DNA of 64,000 nucleotides from Bradyrhizobium iriomotense (GTDB lineage: Bacteria; Pseudomonadota; Alphaproteobacteria; Rhizobiales; Xanthobacteraceae), in assembly GCF_030160715.1 (NCBI RefSeq), contig NZ_BSOW01000013.1, positions 186,001 through 250,000 of the forward strand, given 5' to 3'. The position numbers were made by a program, and so were the translations under genes. Shown piece after piece: positions 55,071-63,052 of the stretch (within the stretch, counting starts at the first letter, position 1; the number at the start of each line of letters is the position of its first letter). A model generated the notes under the pieces. That model ran no database searches. It saw nothing but the letters and a program-made list of their open reading frames with translations, and was not told where the DNA came from.

Positions 55071-55114
55071 GCTCCCTCCCCCCTTGCGGGGGAGGGTTGG
55101 GGAGAGGGGTGAGC
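55071..55114. repeat. Short pyrimidine/purine-rich repeat after ureB
   Basis: CTCCCTCCCCCCTTGCGGGG..GAGGG is a hairpin, followed by TTGGGGAGAGGGGTGAG. A related element in the other orientation lies at 62117-62170 (CCCTCACCCGC...CCCTCTCCCACAAGGGGAGAGGG). Possibly also a transcript end for ureB. Confidence 0.65.
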
Positions 55115-55181
55115 CACGGGCGCTGACGGAAGTAATTCTGCAAGGCTCCGTCTATCGCGGACTTCGTCATCGAGGTGGATT

Positions 55182-55730
55182 GTGACCGCCATGCTCTCCG
55201 CCGTCCGCCTCATCTCCGAAGCTGCCGAGCTGGCCGCGCGCCGGCATAATGGCATGGCCCGCAAAGGGCGGGGGAACGAGCCCTACATCAATCATCTCGC
55301 GGAGGTCGCGAACCTGCTCGCGACCGCGACCGATGGCGCCGATGCCGAGCTCGTGGCGGCCGGCTGGCTGCATGATGCGATCGAGGACACCGAGACAACG
55401 CGTGAGGAGCTCGCGCAGAAATTCTCCGACCGCGTTGCCTCCCTCGTCGTCGAATGCACCGACGACATGAGCCTGCCGAAGGCCGAGCGGCGACGCCGGC
55501 AGGTGATCGACGCGCCGAAGAAATCCGCGGGCGCAAAGCTGATCAAGATCGCCGACAAGATCAGCAATGTCGGCGCGCGTATTCATGCCGACCCGAGTCC
55601 CGACGAGCGCGACGATCTTGCCGACTACACCGGCTGGGCCGAGCAGGTGGTCGCCGGCTGCCGCGGCGGCAATCCATGGCTCGATACGAAATTCGACGAT
55701 GCCGTGAAAGCAGCGAGGGCCTCGCTGTGA
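55182..55730 (+). CDS. HD-domain phosphohydrolase (RelA/SpoT hydrolase-like)
   Basis: A 182-residue single-domain HD protein resembling the (p)ppGpp hydrolase half of SpoT or MESH1. The motifs are AARRHNGMARKGRGNEPYIN (first His region), NHLAEVANLL, WLHDAIEDTETTREEL (the HD pair and acidic ED) and KLIKIADKISNVGARIHADP (the late Asp/Asn). No synthetase domain is attached, so it may be a small alarmone hydrolase or another nucleotide phosphohydrolase. The start is GTG 55182; ATG 55191 is the alternative. It lies between ureB and ureC, on the urease strand, so it is co-expressed with urease. Confidence 0.85.
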   Translation: MTAMLSAVRLISEAAELAARRHNGMARKGRGNEPYINHLAEVANLLATATDGADAELVAAGWLHDAIEDTETTREELAQKFSDRVASLVVECTDDMSLPKAERRRRQVIDAPKKSAGAKLIKIADKISNVGARIHADPSPDERDDLADYTGWAEQVVAGCRGGNPWLDTKFDDAVKAARASL

Positions 55731-55764
55731 CCGGCCAAACATTCAAAATCAAACGGGGCTTGTG

Positions 55765-57480
55765 ATGTCCGTCAAGATGAAGCGTTCAGTCTATGCCGAC
55801 ATGTTCGGCCCCACCGTCGGCGACAAGGTGCGGCTCGCCGACACCGACCTCATCATCGAGGTGGAGAAGGATCTCACCACCTATGGCGAGGAGGTGAAGT
55901 TCGGTGGCGGCAAGGTGATCCGCGACGGCATGGGGCAGTCGCAGGTCACTAACAAGCAGGGTGCGGCCGACACCGTCATCACCAACGCGCTGATCGTCGA
56001 CCACTGGGGCATCGTCAAGGCCGATGTTGCGATCAAGGACGGCATGATCTCCGCCATCGGCAAGGCCGGCAATCCCGACATCCAGCCGGGCGTCACCATC
56101 ATCATCGGCCCCGGCACCGACGTGATCGCGGGCGAAGGCAAGATCCTCACCGCCGGCGGCTTCGACAGCCATATTCATTTCATCTGTCCGCAGCAGATCG
56201 AGCACGCGTTGATGTCGGGCGTCACCTCGATGCTCGGCGGCGGTACGGGCCCGTCGCACGGTACCTTCGCCACAACCTGCACGCCGGGTCCGTGGCACAT
56301 GGGGCGGATGATCCAGTCGTTCGACGCCTTCCCGGTCAATCTCGGCATTTCCGGCAAGGGCAATGCCTCACGGCCCGCGGCCCTCGTCGAGATGATCAAG
56401 GCCGGCGCCTGCGCGCTGAAGCTGCACGAGGACTGGGGCACGACGCCGGCGGCGATCGACAACTGCCTGTCGGTTGCCGACGCTCACGACATCCAGGTGA
56501 TGATCCACACCGACACGCTGAACGAGTCCGGCTTTGTCGAGGACACCATCAAGGCCTTCAAGGGCCGCACCATCCACGCCTTCCACACCGAGGGGGCCGG
56601 CGGCGGCCACGCGCCCGATATCATCAAGGTCGCGGGCCTGAAGAACGTGCTGCCGTCCTCGACCAATCCGACGCGCCCTTTCACGCGCAACACCATCGAC
56701 GAGCATCTGGACATGCTGATGGTGTGCCACCACCTCGATCCCTCGATCGCGGAAGATCTCGCTTTTGCCGAAAGCCGCATCCGCAAGGAGACGATTGCCG
56801 CCGAAGACATCCTGCACGATCTCGGCGCGCTCTCGATGATGTCTTCGGATTCGCAGGCCATGGGTCGCCTCGGCGAGGTCATCATCCGGACCTGGCAGAC
56901 CGCCGACAAGATGAAGAAGCAGCGCGGGTCCCTGCCGCAGGACAAGGGCAAGGACAACGACAATTTTCGCGTCAAGCGCTACATCGCGAAATACACGATC
57001 AATCCCGCGATCGCGCATGGCGTGTCAAAGCTGATCGGCTCGGTGGAGAAGGGCAAGCTCGCCGATCTCGTGCTCTGGTCGCCGGCCTTCTTCGGCGTCA
57101 AGCCGGACTGCATCGTCAAGGGCGGCACGATCGTTGCTGCGCCCATGGGCGATCCCAACGCCTCGATCCCGACGCCGCAGCCGGTGCATTACCAGCCGAT
57201 GTTCGGCGCCTTCGGCAAGGCGCGCACGGCGTCCTCCGTCGTCTTCACCTCGAAGGCGGCGGTCACCGGCGGCCTTGCGCGAAAGCTCGGCATCGACAAG
57301 AAGCTCTATGCCGTCCAAAACACCCGCGGCAGGATCTCCAAGAAGAGCATGATCCACAACGACGCCACGCCCAATATCGAGGTCGATCCGGAGACCTATG
57401 AGGTGCGCGCCGACGGCGAGCTCCTGACCTGTGCGCCGGCCGAGGTGCTGCCGATGGCGCAGCGGTATTTCATGTACTGA
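55765..57480 (+). CDS. ureC: Urease alpha subunit (catalytic)
   Basis: A 571-residue nickel amidohydrolase, splitting urea into ammonia and carbamate. Active-site parts are all present: His136/His138 (GGFDSHIHFICP), the carbamylated Lys219 (ACALKLHEDWGTTP), the His ligands in VMIHTDTLNESG and FHTEGAGGGHAPD, the flap MVCHHLDPSIAED with the catalytic His, and Asp in MSSDSQAMGR. It ends ...QRYFMY. ATG 55765 was chosen (MSVKMKRSVYADMFGP); GTG 55762 adds one residue and ATG 55777 removes four. It lies 35 bases after the HD gene. Confidence 0.98.
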   Translation: MSVKMKRSVYADMFGPTVGDKVRLADTDLIIEVEKDLTTYGEEVKFGGGKVIRDGMGQSQVTNKQGAADTVITNALIVDHWGIVKADVAIKDGMISAIGKAGNPDIQPGVTIIIGPGTDVIAGEGKILTAGGFDSHIHFICPQQIEHALMSGVTSMLGGGTGPSHGTFATTCTPGPWHMGRMIQSFDAFPVNLGISGKGNASRPAALVEMIKAGACALKLHEDWGTTPAAIDNCLSVADAHDIQVMIHTDTLNESGFVEDTIKAFKGRTIHAFHTEGAGGGHAPDIIKVAGLKNVLPSSTNPTRPFTRNTIDEHLDMLMVCHHLDPSIAEDLAFAESRIRKETIAAEDILHDLGALSMMSSDSQAMGRLGEVIIRTWQTADKMKKQRGSLPQDKGKDNDNFRVKRYIAKYTINPAIAHGVSKLIGSVEKGKLADLVLWSPAFFGVKPDCIVKGGTIVAAPMGDPNASIPTPQPVHYQPMFGAFGKARTASSVVFTSKAAVTGGLARKLGIDKKLYAVQNTRGRISKKSMIHNDATPNIEVDPETYEVRADGELLTCAPAEVLPMAQRYFMY

Positions 57481-57497
57481 AATTAGCGCGAACGCTC

Positions 57498-57520
57498 GCC
57501 CTCGGAGCCTGTCCGAGGGC
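57498..57520 (+). terminator. Hairpin after ureC
   Basis: GCCCTCGGA/TCCGAGGGC is a perfect 9-base stem with a 5-base loop, 17 bases after the ureC stop, followed by GGATTTTCCGGTTTT. It may be an intrinsic terminator or a partial one, since accessory genes continue downstream. Confidence 0.6.
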
Positions 57521-57607
57521 GGATTTTCCGGTTTTGCGTCTCGTCGCGCTTGGTCTAATGTCGCGCCCGGCATCTTGAAGCCAGAAGAAAAGCCGGGAGG
57601 ATTTCTC

Positions 57608-57907
57608 GTGATCTATGTCGTTGCCACCCTGACCATCAAGCCTGAGACGCGCGCCGAATTCATCGCAGCCGCCACCGCCTGCATCAAGGAGACGCGGAAG
57701 GAGCCGGGCAATATCGCCTATGATTTGCATGAGAGCGTCACCGACCCGAGCAAACTGGTTTTCGTCGAGCAGTGGGAAAATGCCGAGGCGCTGGTGCCGC
57801 ATCGTGGCATGGAGCACATGAAGACGTTTGGCCGCGTCGCGGTGAAATGCTTCACGGCGCCGCCGAAGATCGAAGTGATCACGCCTGAGAAGGTCGAAGT
57901 ACGGTAA
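57608..57907 (+). CDS. Antibiotic biosynthesis monooxygenase-domain protein (YgiN-like)
   Basis: A 99-residue ABM-fold protein (dimeric alpha+beta barrel), as in the putative quinol monooxygenase YgiN. Sequence: IYVVATLTIKPETRAEFIAA, CIKETRKEPGNIAYDLHESV, FVEQWENAEALVPHRGMEHM, ending PPKIEVITPEKVEVR. The start GTG 57608 is supported by GGGAGG 7 bases upstream. It lies between ureC and ureE but has no known role in urease maturation; it is probably co-transcribed by position only. Confidence 0.85.
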   Translation: MIYVVATLTIKPETRAEFIAAATACIKETRKEPGNIAYDLHESVTDPSKLVFVEQWENAEALVPHRGMEHMKTFGRVAVKCFTAPPKIEVITPEKVEVR

Positions 57908-57922
57908 CAGGACGACAGCAAT

Positions 57923-58585
57923 ATGATCCGGGCGACGCAGGTTAAGGGACAGCACCGCTTCACGGACGCGCCGGCGGATACCGTGGTGCTCGATTTCGAC
58001 GATCGGCACCGCCGCCGCATGGCGATGACGGGAACGCGGGGTCTCGAATTCCTGCTCGACCTGGAGAACGCCGTCGCGCTGCGCGGCGGCGATGCGCTGG
58101 TGCTGGAGGATGGCCGGCTGGTCGAAGTGGTGGCGGCTCCCGAGCCGCTGCTCGAGATCCGCGGCCGCGATCCGCTCCATCTCGCCCGCGTCGCCTGGCA
58201 CCTCGGCAACCGGCACCTGCCGACGCAGATCATGGCCAAGAGCCTGCGAATCCGCCGGGATCACGTCATCGAAGCGATGGTGAAGGGCTTGGGCGCGCGG
58301 GTGATCGAGATCGAGGCGCCGTTCGATCCCGAAGGCGGCGCCTATGCCGATGCCGGCCACGCGCATGGACATGATGATCATACGCATCATGACCATGCGC
58401 ATCATGATCACGGGCATCACCAACACGATCATGGCCACCATCACCATGATGACCACGGCCATGACCATCACCACCATGATCATGCTGCTCATGACCATGA
58501 TCACGGTCACCATCATCACCACGACGGGCATTGCGACCACCCCGAGCATCATCACGGCCACGGCCATGCTCATGACCACAAATGA
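57923..58585 (+). CDS. ureE: Urease nickel metallochaperone UreE with long His-rich tail
   Basis: A 220-residue protein delivering nickel to urease. Residues 1-145 are the UreE fold (FTDAPADTVVLDFDDRHRRR, VALRGGDALVLEDGRLVEVV, LARVAWHLGNRHLPTQI with the conserved nickel His, RIRRDHVIEAMVKGLGARVI). The last 80 or so residues contain about 40 histidines with Asp and Gly (runs such as HHHHDDHGHDHHHHDH), an unusually long nickel-storage tail. The DNA there is a CATGATCAC-like tandem pattern. The 3' end overlaps the ureF start. Confidence 0.95.
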   Translation: MIRATQVKGQHRFTDAPADTVVLDFDDRHRRRMAMTGTRGLEFLLDLENAVALRGGDALVLEDGRLVEVVAAPEPLLEIRGRDPLHLARVAWHLGNRHLPTQIMAKSLRIRRDHVIEAMVKGLGARVIEIEAPFDPEGGAYADAGHAHGHDDHTHHDHAHHDHGHHQHDHGHHHHDDHGHDHHHHDHAAHDHDHGHHHHHDGHCDHPEHHHGHGHAHDHK

Positions 58586-59294
58586 GCCGGCTGGCGCCGG
58601 CCGCCTGACGGAACGCGAGGCGGCGGCGCTCTACCGGCTGATGACGTGGCTGTCGCCGGCGTTTCCCGTCGGCGGCTTCTCCTACTCCAGCGGCATCGAA
58701 TGGGCGGTGGAGGCGGGCGATATCACCGACACAGCGACGCTCGCGAACTGGCTCGACGCAATGCTCGGCGACGGCGCTGGCTTCTGCGATGCCACCTTCC
58801 TGGTGCAGGCATTTCTCGCGGCGGAGGCGGGCGATGAAGCTCGCTTGCGCGACACCGCGGAGCTTGCGGTCGCCTTAGTGCCCTCGCGCGAGCGGCAGCT
58901 CGAGACCACGGCGCAGGGCCGGGCCTTCATCGACATCGCGCGCGCGGCCTGGAATGCGGATGGGCTGGACGCGATGGTCGCGGCCTGCGCGGGGCCGCTG
59001 GTCTATCCCGTCGCGGTCGGCGTGGTCGCTAGCGCCCACGGCGTCCGGCTCGAGCCCACGCTGCACGCCTTTCTGCACGCGCTGGTCTCGAACTGGATTT
59101 CGGCGGCGAGCCGGTTGATCCCGCTCGGCCAGACCGACAGCCAGCGCGTGCTCGCATCGCTGGAGCCTGCCGTGGCCGCGACCGCTGCGCGCGCGTTGAG
59201 CGCGACCTTGGACGATCTCGGCAGCGCGACGTTCCGCGCCGACCTCGCAAGCCTGCGGCACGAGACACAATATACGCGGCTGTTCAGGTCGTGA
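58572..59294 (+). CDS. ureF: Urease accessory protein UreF
   Basis: A 240-residue protein regulating GTP hydrolysis by UreG during urease activation. Family signature: LYRLMTWLSPAFPVGGFSYS then SGIEWAVEAGDI, RERQLETTAQGRAF, YPVAVGVVASAHGV, NWISAASRLIPLGQTDSQRV, and the C-terminal RHETQYTRLFRS. The start is ATG 58572, 14 bases inside the ureE 3' end. The longer in-frame extension reads the His tail in another frame as a Met/Ile/Thr repeat and is not real. A repeat separates it from ureG. Confidence 0.94.
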   Translation: MTTNEPAGAGRLTEREAAALYRLMTWLSPAFPVGGFSYSSGIEWAVEAGDITDTATLANWLDAMLGDGAGFCDATFLVQAFLAAEAGDEARLRDTAELAVALVPSRERQLETTAQGRAFIDIARAAWNADGLDAMVAACAGPLVYPVAVGVVASAHGVRLEPTLHAFLHALVSNWISAASRLIPLGQTDSQRVLASLEPAVAATAARALSATLDDLGSATFRADLASLRHETQYTRLFRS

Positions 59295-59313
59295 GTGGTG
59301 CGGCAGACTCCTT

Positions 59314-59438
59314 CGTCGTCGTGGCGAAAGCCAGGACCCATAACCACAAATGCTCGTGGTTATGGGCGGCGGAGGTGGCCCAGTTTGCCGCTACAATAAA
59401 ATCCAGTGGTAATGGGTCCTGGCTTCCGCCAGGACGAC
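59314..59438. repeat. Dispersed palindromic repeat between ureF and ureG
   Basis: RPE-like element: the left arm is CGTCGTCGTGGCGAAAGCCAGGACCCATAACCAC-like (hairpin within), the right arm TGGGTCCTGGCTTCCGCCAGGACGAC. Inner arms CATAACCAC..GTGGTTATG also pair. It splits the ureEFG group. Its right end is followed directly by AAGGAAAG, the ureG ribosome-binding site. Confidence 0.85.
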
Positions 59439-59456
59439 AAGGAAAGTGCAATCGAT

Positions 59457-60080
59457 ATGGCGACTTCTCACGGCCCCCTGCGTGTCGGTGTCGGCGGCCC
59501 CGTCGGATCGGGCAAGACCGCGCTGATGGATCTGCTCTGCAAGTCCATGCGCGAGCGCTATGACATCGCGGCGATCACCAACGACATCTACACCAAGTGG
59601 GATGCGGAATACCTCGTGCGCTCGGGCTCGCTGACGCCGGACCGTATCGCCGGCGTCGAGACCGGCGGCTGCCCGCATACCGCGATCCGCGAGGACGCCT
59701 CAATGAATCTGGCGGCGGTTGCCGATATGCGCGCAAAGTTTCCCGGCCTCGATCTGGTGCTGATCGAGTCCGGCGGCGATAATCTCGCTGCCACTTTTTC
59801 CCCGGAGCTCGCCGACATCACCATCTATGTCATCGACGTGGCCGCGGGCGACAAGATACCGTCCAAGGGCGGGCCGGGCATCACGCGCTCCGACCTCCTG
59901 GTCATCAACAAGATCGACCTTGCACCGCATGTCGGCGCCTCGCTGGAGAAGATGCAGACCGACGCCAAGCGGATGCGCGGCGAGCGGCCCTTCGTCATGA
60001 CCAACCTGAAGAAGAGCGAGGGACTCGACCGCATCATCGGCTTCATCGAGGCCAAAGGCGGGCTGAAAAGGGCGGGCTGA
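59457..60080 (+). CDS. ureG: Urease accessory GTPase UreG
   Basis: A 207-residue SIMIBI-class GTPase that drives nickel insertion. The P-loop is VGVGGPVGSGKTALMDLL, the metal-binding motif VETGGCPHTAIREDAS (Cys-Pro-His), the switch LIESGGDNLAATFSPEL, and the base-specificity motif VINKIDLAPHVGA (NKxD). The start is ATG 59457 (MATSHGPLRVGV) with AAGGAAAG upstream. It is the last gene of the urea island. Confidence 0.97.
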   Translation: MATSHGPLRVGVGGPVGSGKTALMDLLCKSMRERYDIAAITNDIYTKWDAEYLVRSGSLTPDRIAGVETGGCPHTAIREDASMNLAAVADMRAKFPGLDLVLIESGGDNLAATFSPELADITIYVIDVAAGDKIPSKGGPGITRSDLLVINKIDLAPHVGASLEKMQTDAKRMRGERPFVMTNLKKSEGLDRIIGFIEAKGGLKRAG

Positions 60081-60245
60081 AGGGAGCCTTGCCCGCGGCG
60101 ACAGGAAACGGTCTGGCGCGACCCGTTAATATCTGCGGCAAAATGTGTCTCCGCGGAACCAATGTTCGCCACGGTGATTAACTAACTCCGGTGCCCGGAG
60201 CGCTGACGTCTTGGCTGGCGGATTAAGCATTCCGGTCGACCCAAG

Positions 60246-62033
60246 TTGCGTCCCGATGGCTCCTCCTTCATTATCGCTTTCCGTGGGGTTTCACTCTCTT
60301 TCGGCAATTGGCCGTTCGAGCGGCGTTCAGATGCTCCGTGTTATTCGCCAGCCTCTCACCTTCTGAGTAAACGAGTGGTTCGGCTGGGATTCATCATCGG
60401 TTTTATCGCGCTGCTCGGGATACTGCTCTCCGGGCTCGCGGCCTATCGCGTCCATGATCAGGAGCTGACAATCGATCGCATCGCGCTGGCCCGCGCGATC
60501 GACGTTCATGCCAGCCTGGTGCAGGACCGCCTGACCGAGCGCGAGCTCCTGGCGCGCGTCGCCTCCGGCCTGTTCCGCACGCCCGCCGTCATCAAGCCGA
60601 ACATGCTGGAGCCGCTGCGCTCGGCCATCTATGCCTTCAAGACCGACTTCGTGGTCGCCTCCTGGATCGCCCGGCTCAAGCCGACGGAGTTGAGCGCGGC
60701 GCAGGCGGCGCTCAGCTCCGCCGGCTTTCCCAATGCGAGCATCCGCAACTACGACGACACGCCGCTCGACACCACGAAGATCACCGAGCCGATCAACGTG
60801 CTGATGGATCTTGAGCCGCGCAGCGAGGAGACCAAGGCGCTGCCCGGCCGCAGCTACGATCAGGACGGCGTGCGCGGCGCGATGCTGGCGCGCGCGATGG
60901 CCGAGAAGAAGTCGGTCGCTTCGGATCCGGTGCCGCTGCTGCGTCCGAACGGACCCATCGGCGTCATCGTGGCCGCGCCCGTCATTCCGGAAGGTGCGGC
61001 GGAGCCTGCCGGGTTCATCACCTTTTCTTACGAACTCGCCTCGCTGATGCTGACCAATGACGATATGTCGCTGTTCTCGGTCGCGTTGCGCGACCCGCGC
61101 GCGACCGGCGGCGAGCTGATCGCCAACGACCAGGGTATCGTCAGCGCGCGGACTATCGCGCAGGATGGTCCGCTGCCGTCCTCGACACGCTCGGTCAGTT
61201 TCGGCGGCCGCGACTGGCAGCTCAGCTACTTCGCCAAGACCAATTCGGCGCGGCGCGCCGAGCAGACCGCCGTCATCGTCGCGGCGATCGGCTTCGCGAT
61301 CACGGCAATGGTGTGCGGCCTGTTCGGCTATGTCGCCTACAACAATCTGAGGCTCAGCCGCGAAATCCAGGTGCGGATCGGATTCGAGCGCCGGCTGACG
61401 GCGGTGATCGACGAGCTGAACCATCGCGTGAAGAACATTCTGGCGGTGATCCAGTCGATCGTGACGCGCACGCTGCGCCACGGCTCCGACATCGACGTCG
61501 CGCGCGAATTGCTGATCGGGCGCATCCACGCGATGTCCAACGTGGTTTCGCTGCTCAGCGAAAGCCAGTGGCAGGGCGTCAAGCTGAAGGGCCTGTTCGA
61601 GGCGCGCGCCATTCCGCATGCCGATCGCATCGCCATCAGCGGGCCCGACATCGCGGTCAGCGCGCGTGCCGCGCAAAGCCTGTCGCTGCTGTTCTTCGAG
61701 CTCGCCTCGCATTCCGACGAGGGCCTGTCTCTGGTAGGCAAGCATCCGCACATCACCGCGAACTGGACGGTGACGGGCGAGGAGCCCGATACGGTCTTCC
61801 ATTTCCGATGGGAGGAGTTCAACACCAGCGAAGCGACGCGTCGCGCCGATTCCGATTTCGGCCTGATCCTGCTCGACCGCGTTGCGCCGGAAGCGCTCGG
61901 CGGCACCGCCAAGCGCTACTTCACCGACGCCTCCTATATCTACGAGCTCACCGCACCGATGGAGACCGTCGTCGACATGACCGAGCGCGACCGCACGGAA
62001 AAATTCTCGGCGCCGGTCAGGCCGGTGCGGTAG
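60246..62033 (+). CDS. CHASE-domain sensor histidine kinase, HWE/HisKA_2 type, degenerate ATP site
   Basis: Up to 595 residues, from TTG 60246; GTG 60375, at the first membrane helix, gives 552 and is a fair alternative. Helix VVRLGFIIGFIALLGILLSG is followed by an extracytoplasmic CHASE-like domain (IALARAIDVHASLVQDRLTE, SYDQDGVRGAMLARAMA). A second helix (AVIVAAIGFAITAMVCGLFG) leads to the kinase core with the phospho-acceptor box ERRLTAVIDELNHRVKNILA. The N-box, normally HELATNAxKYG, reads FFELASHSDEG, so the Mg-binding Asn is lost. The DFGLILLDRVAP region replaces the usual GFG box. A GGAACC at 60155-60160 could be an EcfG-type -35. Convergent with ecfG, it is a candidate stress-response kinase. 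Confidence 0.85.
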   Translation: MRPDGSSFIIAFRGVSLSFGNWPFERRSDAPCYSPASHLLSKRVVRLGFIIGFIALLGILLSGLAAYRVHDQELTIDRIALARAIDVHASLVQDRLTERELLARVASGLFRTPAVIKPNMLEPLRSAIYAFKTDFVVASWIARLKPTELSAAQAALSSAGFPNASIRNYDDTPLDTTKITEPINVLMDLEPRSEETKALPGRSYDQDGVRGAMLARAMAEKKSVASDPVPLLRPNGPIGVIVAAPVIPEGAAEPAGFITFSYELASLMLTNDDMSLFSVALRDPRATGGELIANDQGIVSARTIAQDGPLPSSTRSVSFGGRDWQLSYFAKTNSARRAEQTAVIVAAIGFAITAMVCGLFGYVAYNNLRLSREIQVRIGFERRLTAVIDELNHRVKNILAVIQSIVTRTLRHGSDIDVARELLIGRIHAMSNVVSLLSESQWQGVKLKGLFEARAIPHADRIAISGPDIAVSARAAQSLSLLFFELASHSDEGLSLVGKHPHITANWTVTGEEPDTVFHFRWEEFNTSEATRRADSDFGLILLDRVAPEALGGTAKRYFTDASYIYELTAPMETVVDMTERDRTEKFSAPVRPVR

Positions 62034-62116
62034 CAGCGGCCGCGCGCTCCTAAGCGCGACGGATGAGGGGCTCTATCCGAGAATGCAAAAGGCAGTTGCG
62101 GGCGCGGAGACAGAAC

Positions 62117-62170
62117 CCCTCACCCGCGCTCGCTTCGCGAACGCACCCTCTCCCACAAGGGGAGAGGGTC
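62117..62170. repeat. Pyrimidine/purine-rich repeat downstream of ecfG
   Basis: CCCTCACCCGCGCTCGCTTC, then GCGAACGCACCCTCTCCC, then ACAAGGGGAGAGGGT. Its right half is the hairpin CCCTCTCCCACAAGGGGAGAGGG. It is related to the element at 55071-55114. It lies between the convergent kinase gene and ecfG and could end both transcripts. Confidence 0.65.
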
Positions 62171-62191
62171 AATTGGCGTATGCTGAATCGA

Positions 62192-62740
62192 TCAGCCGCC
62201 GCTGCCGCCGATCACGGCGCGCACGGTCTCGTCGGGCCCGAAATCTTCCGCGCCGTCGACATACAGCAGTGCTGCGAGCTTCGAGCGCGCGCGGTTGACG
62301 CGGCTCTTGATCGTGCCGACCGCGCAGCCGCAGATCGAGGCCGCGTCCTCATATGAGAAGCCGGACGCGCCGACGAGGATCAGCGCCTCGCGCTGGTCCT
62401 GAGGCAGTTTGTCGAGCGCTGCGCGAAACTCCTCGAACTCGAGATGCGCATTCTGCGACGGCTGGGTCTTCAGCGTCTTGGCATAGTTGCCTTCAGCATC
62501 CTCCACCTCCCGCCGCCGCTTGCGATAGTCGGAGCGGAACAGGTTGCGCAGGATGGTGAACAGCCAGGCCGGCAGGTTCGAGCCGGGCTGGAACGAGTCG
62601 ATGTTGGCGAGTGCCCGCAACAACGTCTCCTGGACCAGATCGTCGGCACGGTCGGCATTGCCACTCAGTGAGATGGCGAATGCGCGCAGGCTTGGGACTG
62701 CCGCCAGAATGTCGTCGCGCAGGGATTCCGTGAGAGGCAT
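62192..62740 (-). CDS. ecfG: General stress response ECF sigma factor EcfG
   Basis: A 182-residue extracytoplasmic function sigma factor of the EcfG group. Sigma region 2 covers about residues 20-85 (SGNADRADDLVQETLLRALA, NLPAWLFTILRNLFRSDYRK) and region 4 about 115-165 (LPQDQREALILVGASGFSYE, DAASICGCAVGTIKSRVNRA). It is held inactive by NepR and released by phosphorylated PhyR. ATG 62740 overlaps the nepR stop by one base (TAATG), so the two are translationally coupled. Confidence 0.95.
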   Translation of the reverse strand: MPLTESLRDDILAAVPSLRAFAISLSGNADRADDLVQETLLRALANIDSFQPGSNLPAWLFTILRNLFRSDYRKRRREVEDAEGNYAKTLKTQPSQNAHLEFEEFRAALDKLPQDQREALILVGASGFSYEDAASICGCAVGTIKSRVNRARSKLAALLYVDGAEDFGPDETVRAVIGGSGG

Positions 62741-62982
62741 TAGTCCCTCCCATTGTTGTCGTTGGATCCCCCATTGCTTTGATCTTGGGGAGTTCCTCCC
62801 GGCGTATCAAGCTTCTTGATCAGCTCGGCGAACCGCTCGGGAACCCCCTGCCGCACGACGTCGTCGTACATGGCGCGCAATTGATGGCCGATCCGGGATT
62901 GGATTTCCGGTGTCAGCCCTCCCTTGCCGGGGGTCGTGTTTCTGCTGGCTTGAGATTTGAGATCTTTCATGACCTGTTCCAC
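62740..62982 (-). CDS. nepR: Anti-sigma factor NepR
   Basis: An 80-residue NepR-family anti-sigma factor. The core is GGLTPEIQSRIGHQLRAMYD, DDVVRQGVPERFAELIKKLD, with the two amphipathic helices that bind EcfG or PhyR. Both ends are polar and disordered (Asn/Gly-rich tail GGSNDNNGRD). The start is GTG 62982; ATG 62970 (MKDLKSQ) is an equally possible start, four codons later. It is the first gene of nepR-ecfG and divergent from phyR. Confidence 0.93.
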   Translation of the reverse strand: MEQVMKDLKSQASRNTTPGKGGLTPEIQSRIGHQLRAMYDDVVRQGVPERFAELIKKLDTPGGTPQDQSNGGSNDNNGRD

Positions 62983-63052
62983 GTTTCCCCGAGTTAAGTC
63001 ACTGTCAAATCGAGAAATTTTCTCAACCGGGAGCCGTTCCCTAGTAAGGCCT

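Noticed and set aside
58344..58571. N-terminal extension of UreF rich in Met, Ile and Thr
   Set aside because: It is the His-rich ureE tail read in another frame. The family similarity of UreF begins only after ATG 58572.
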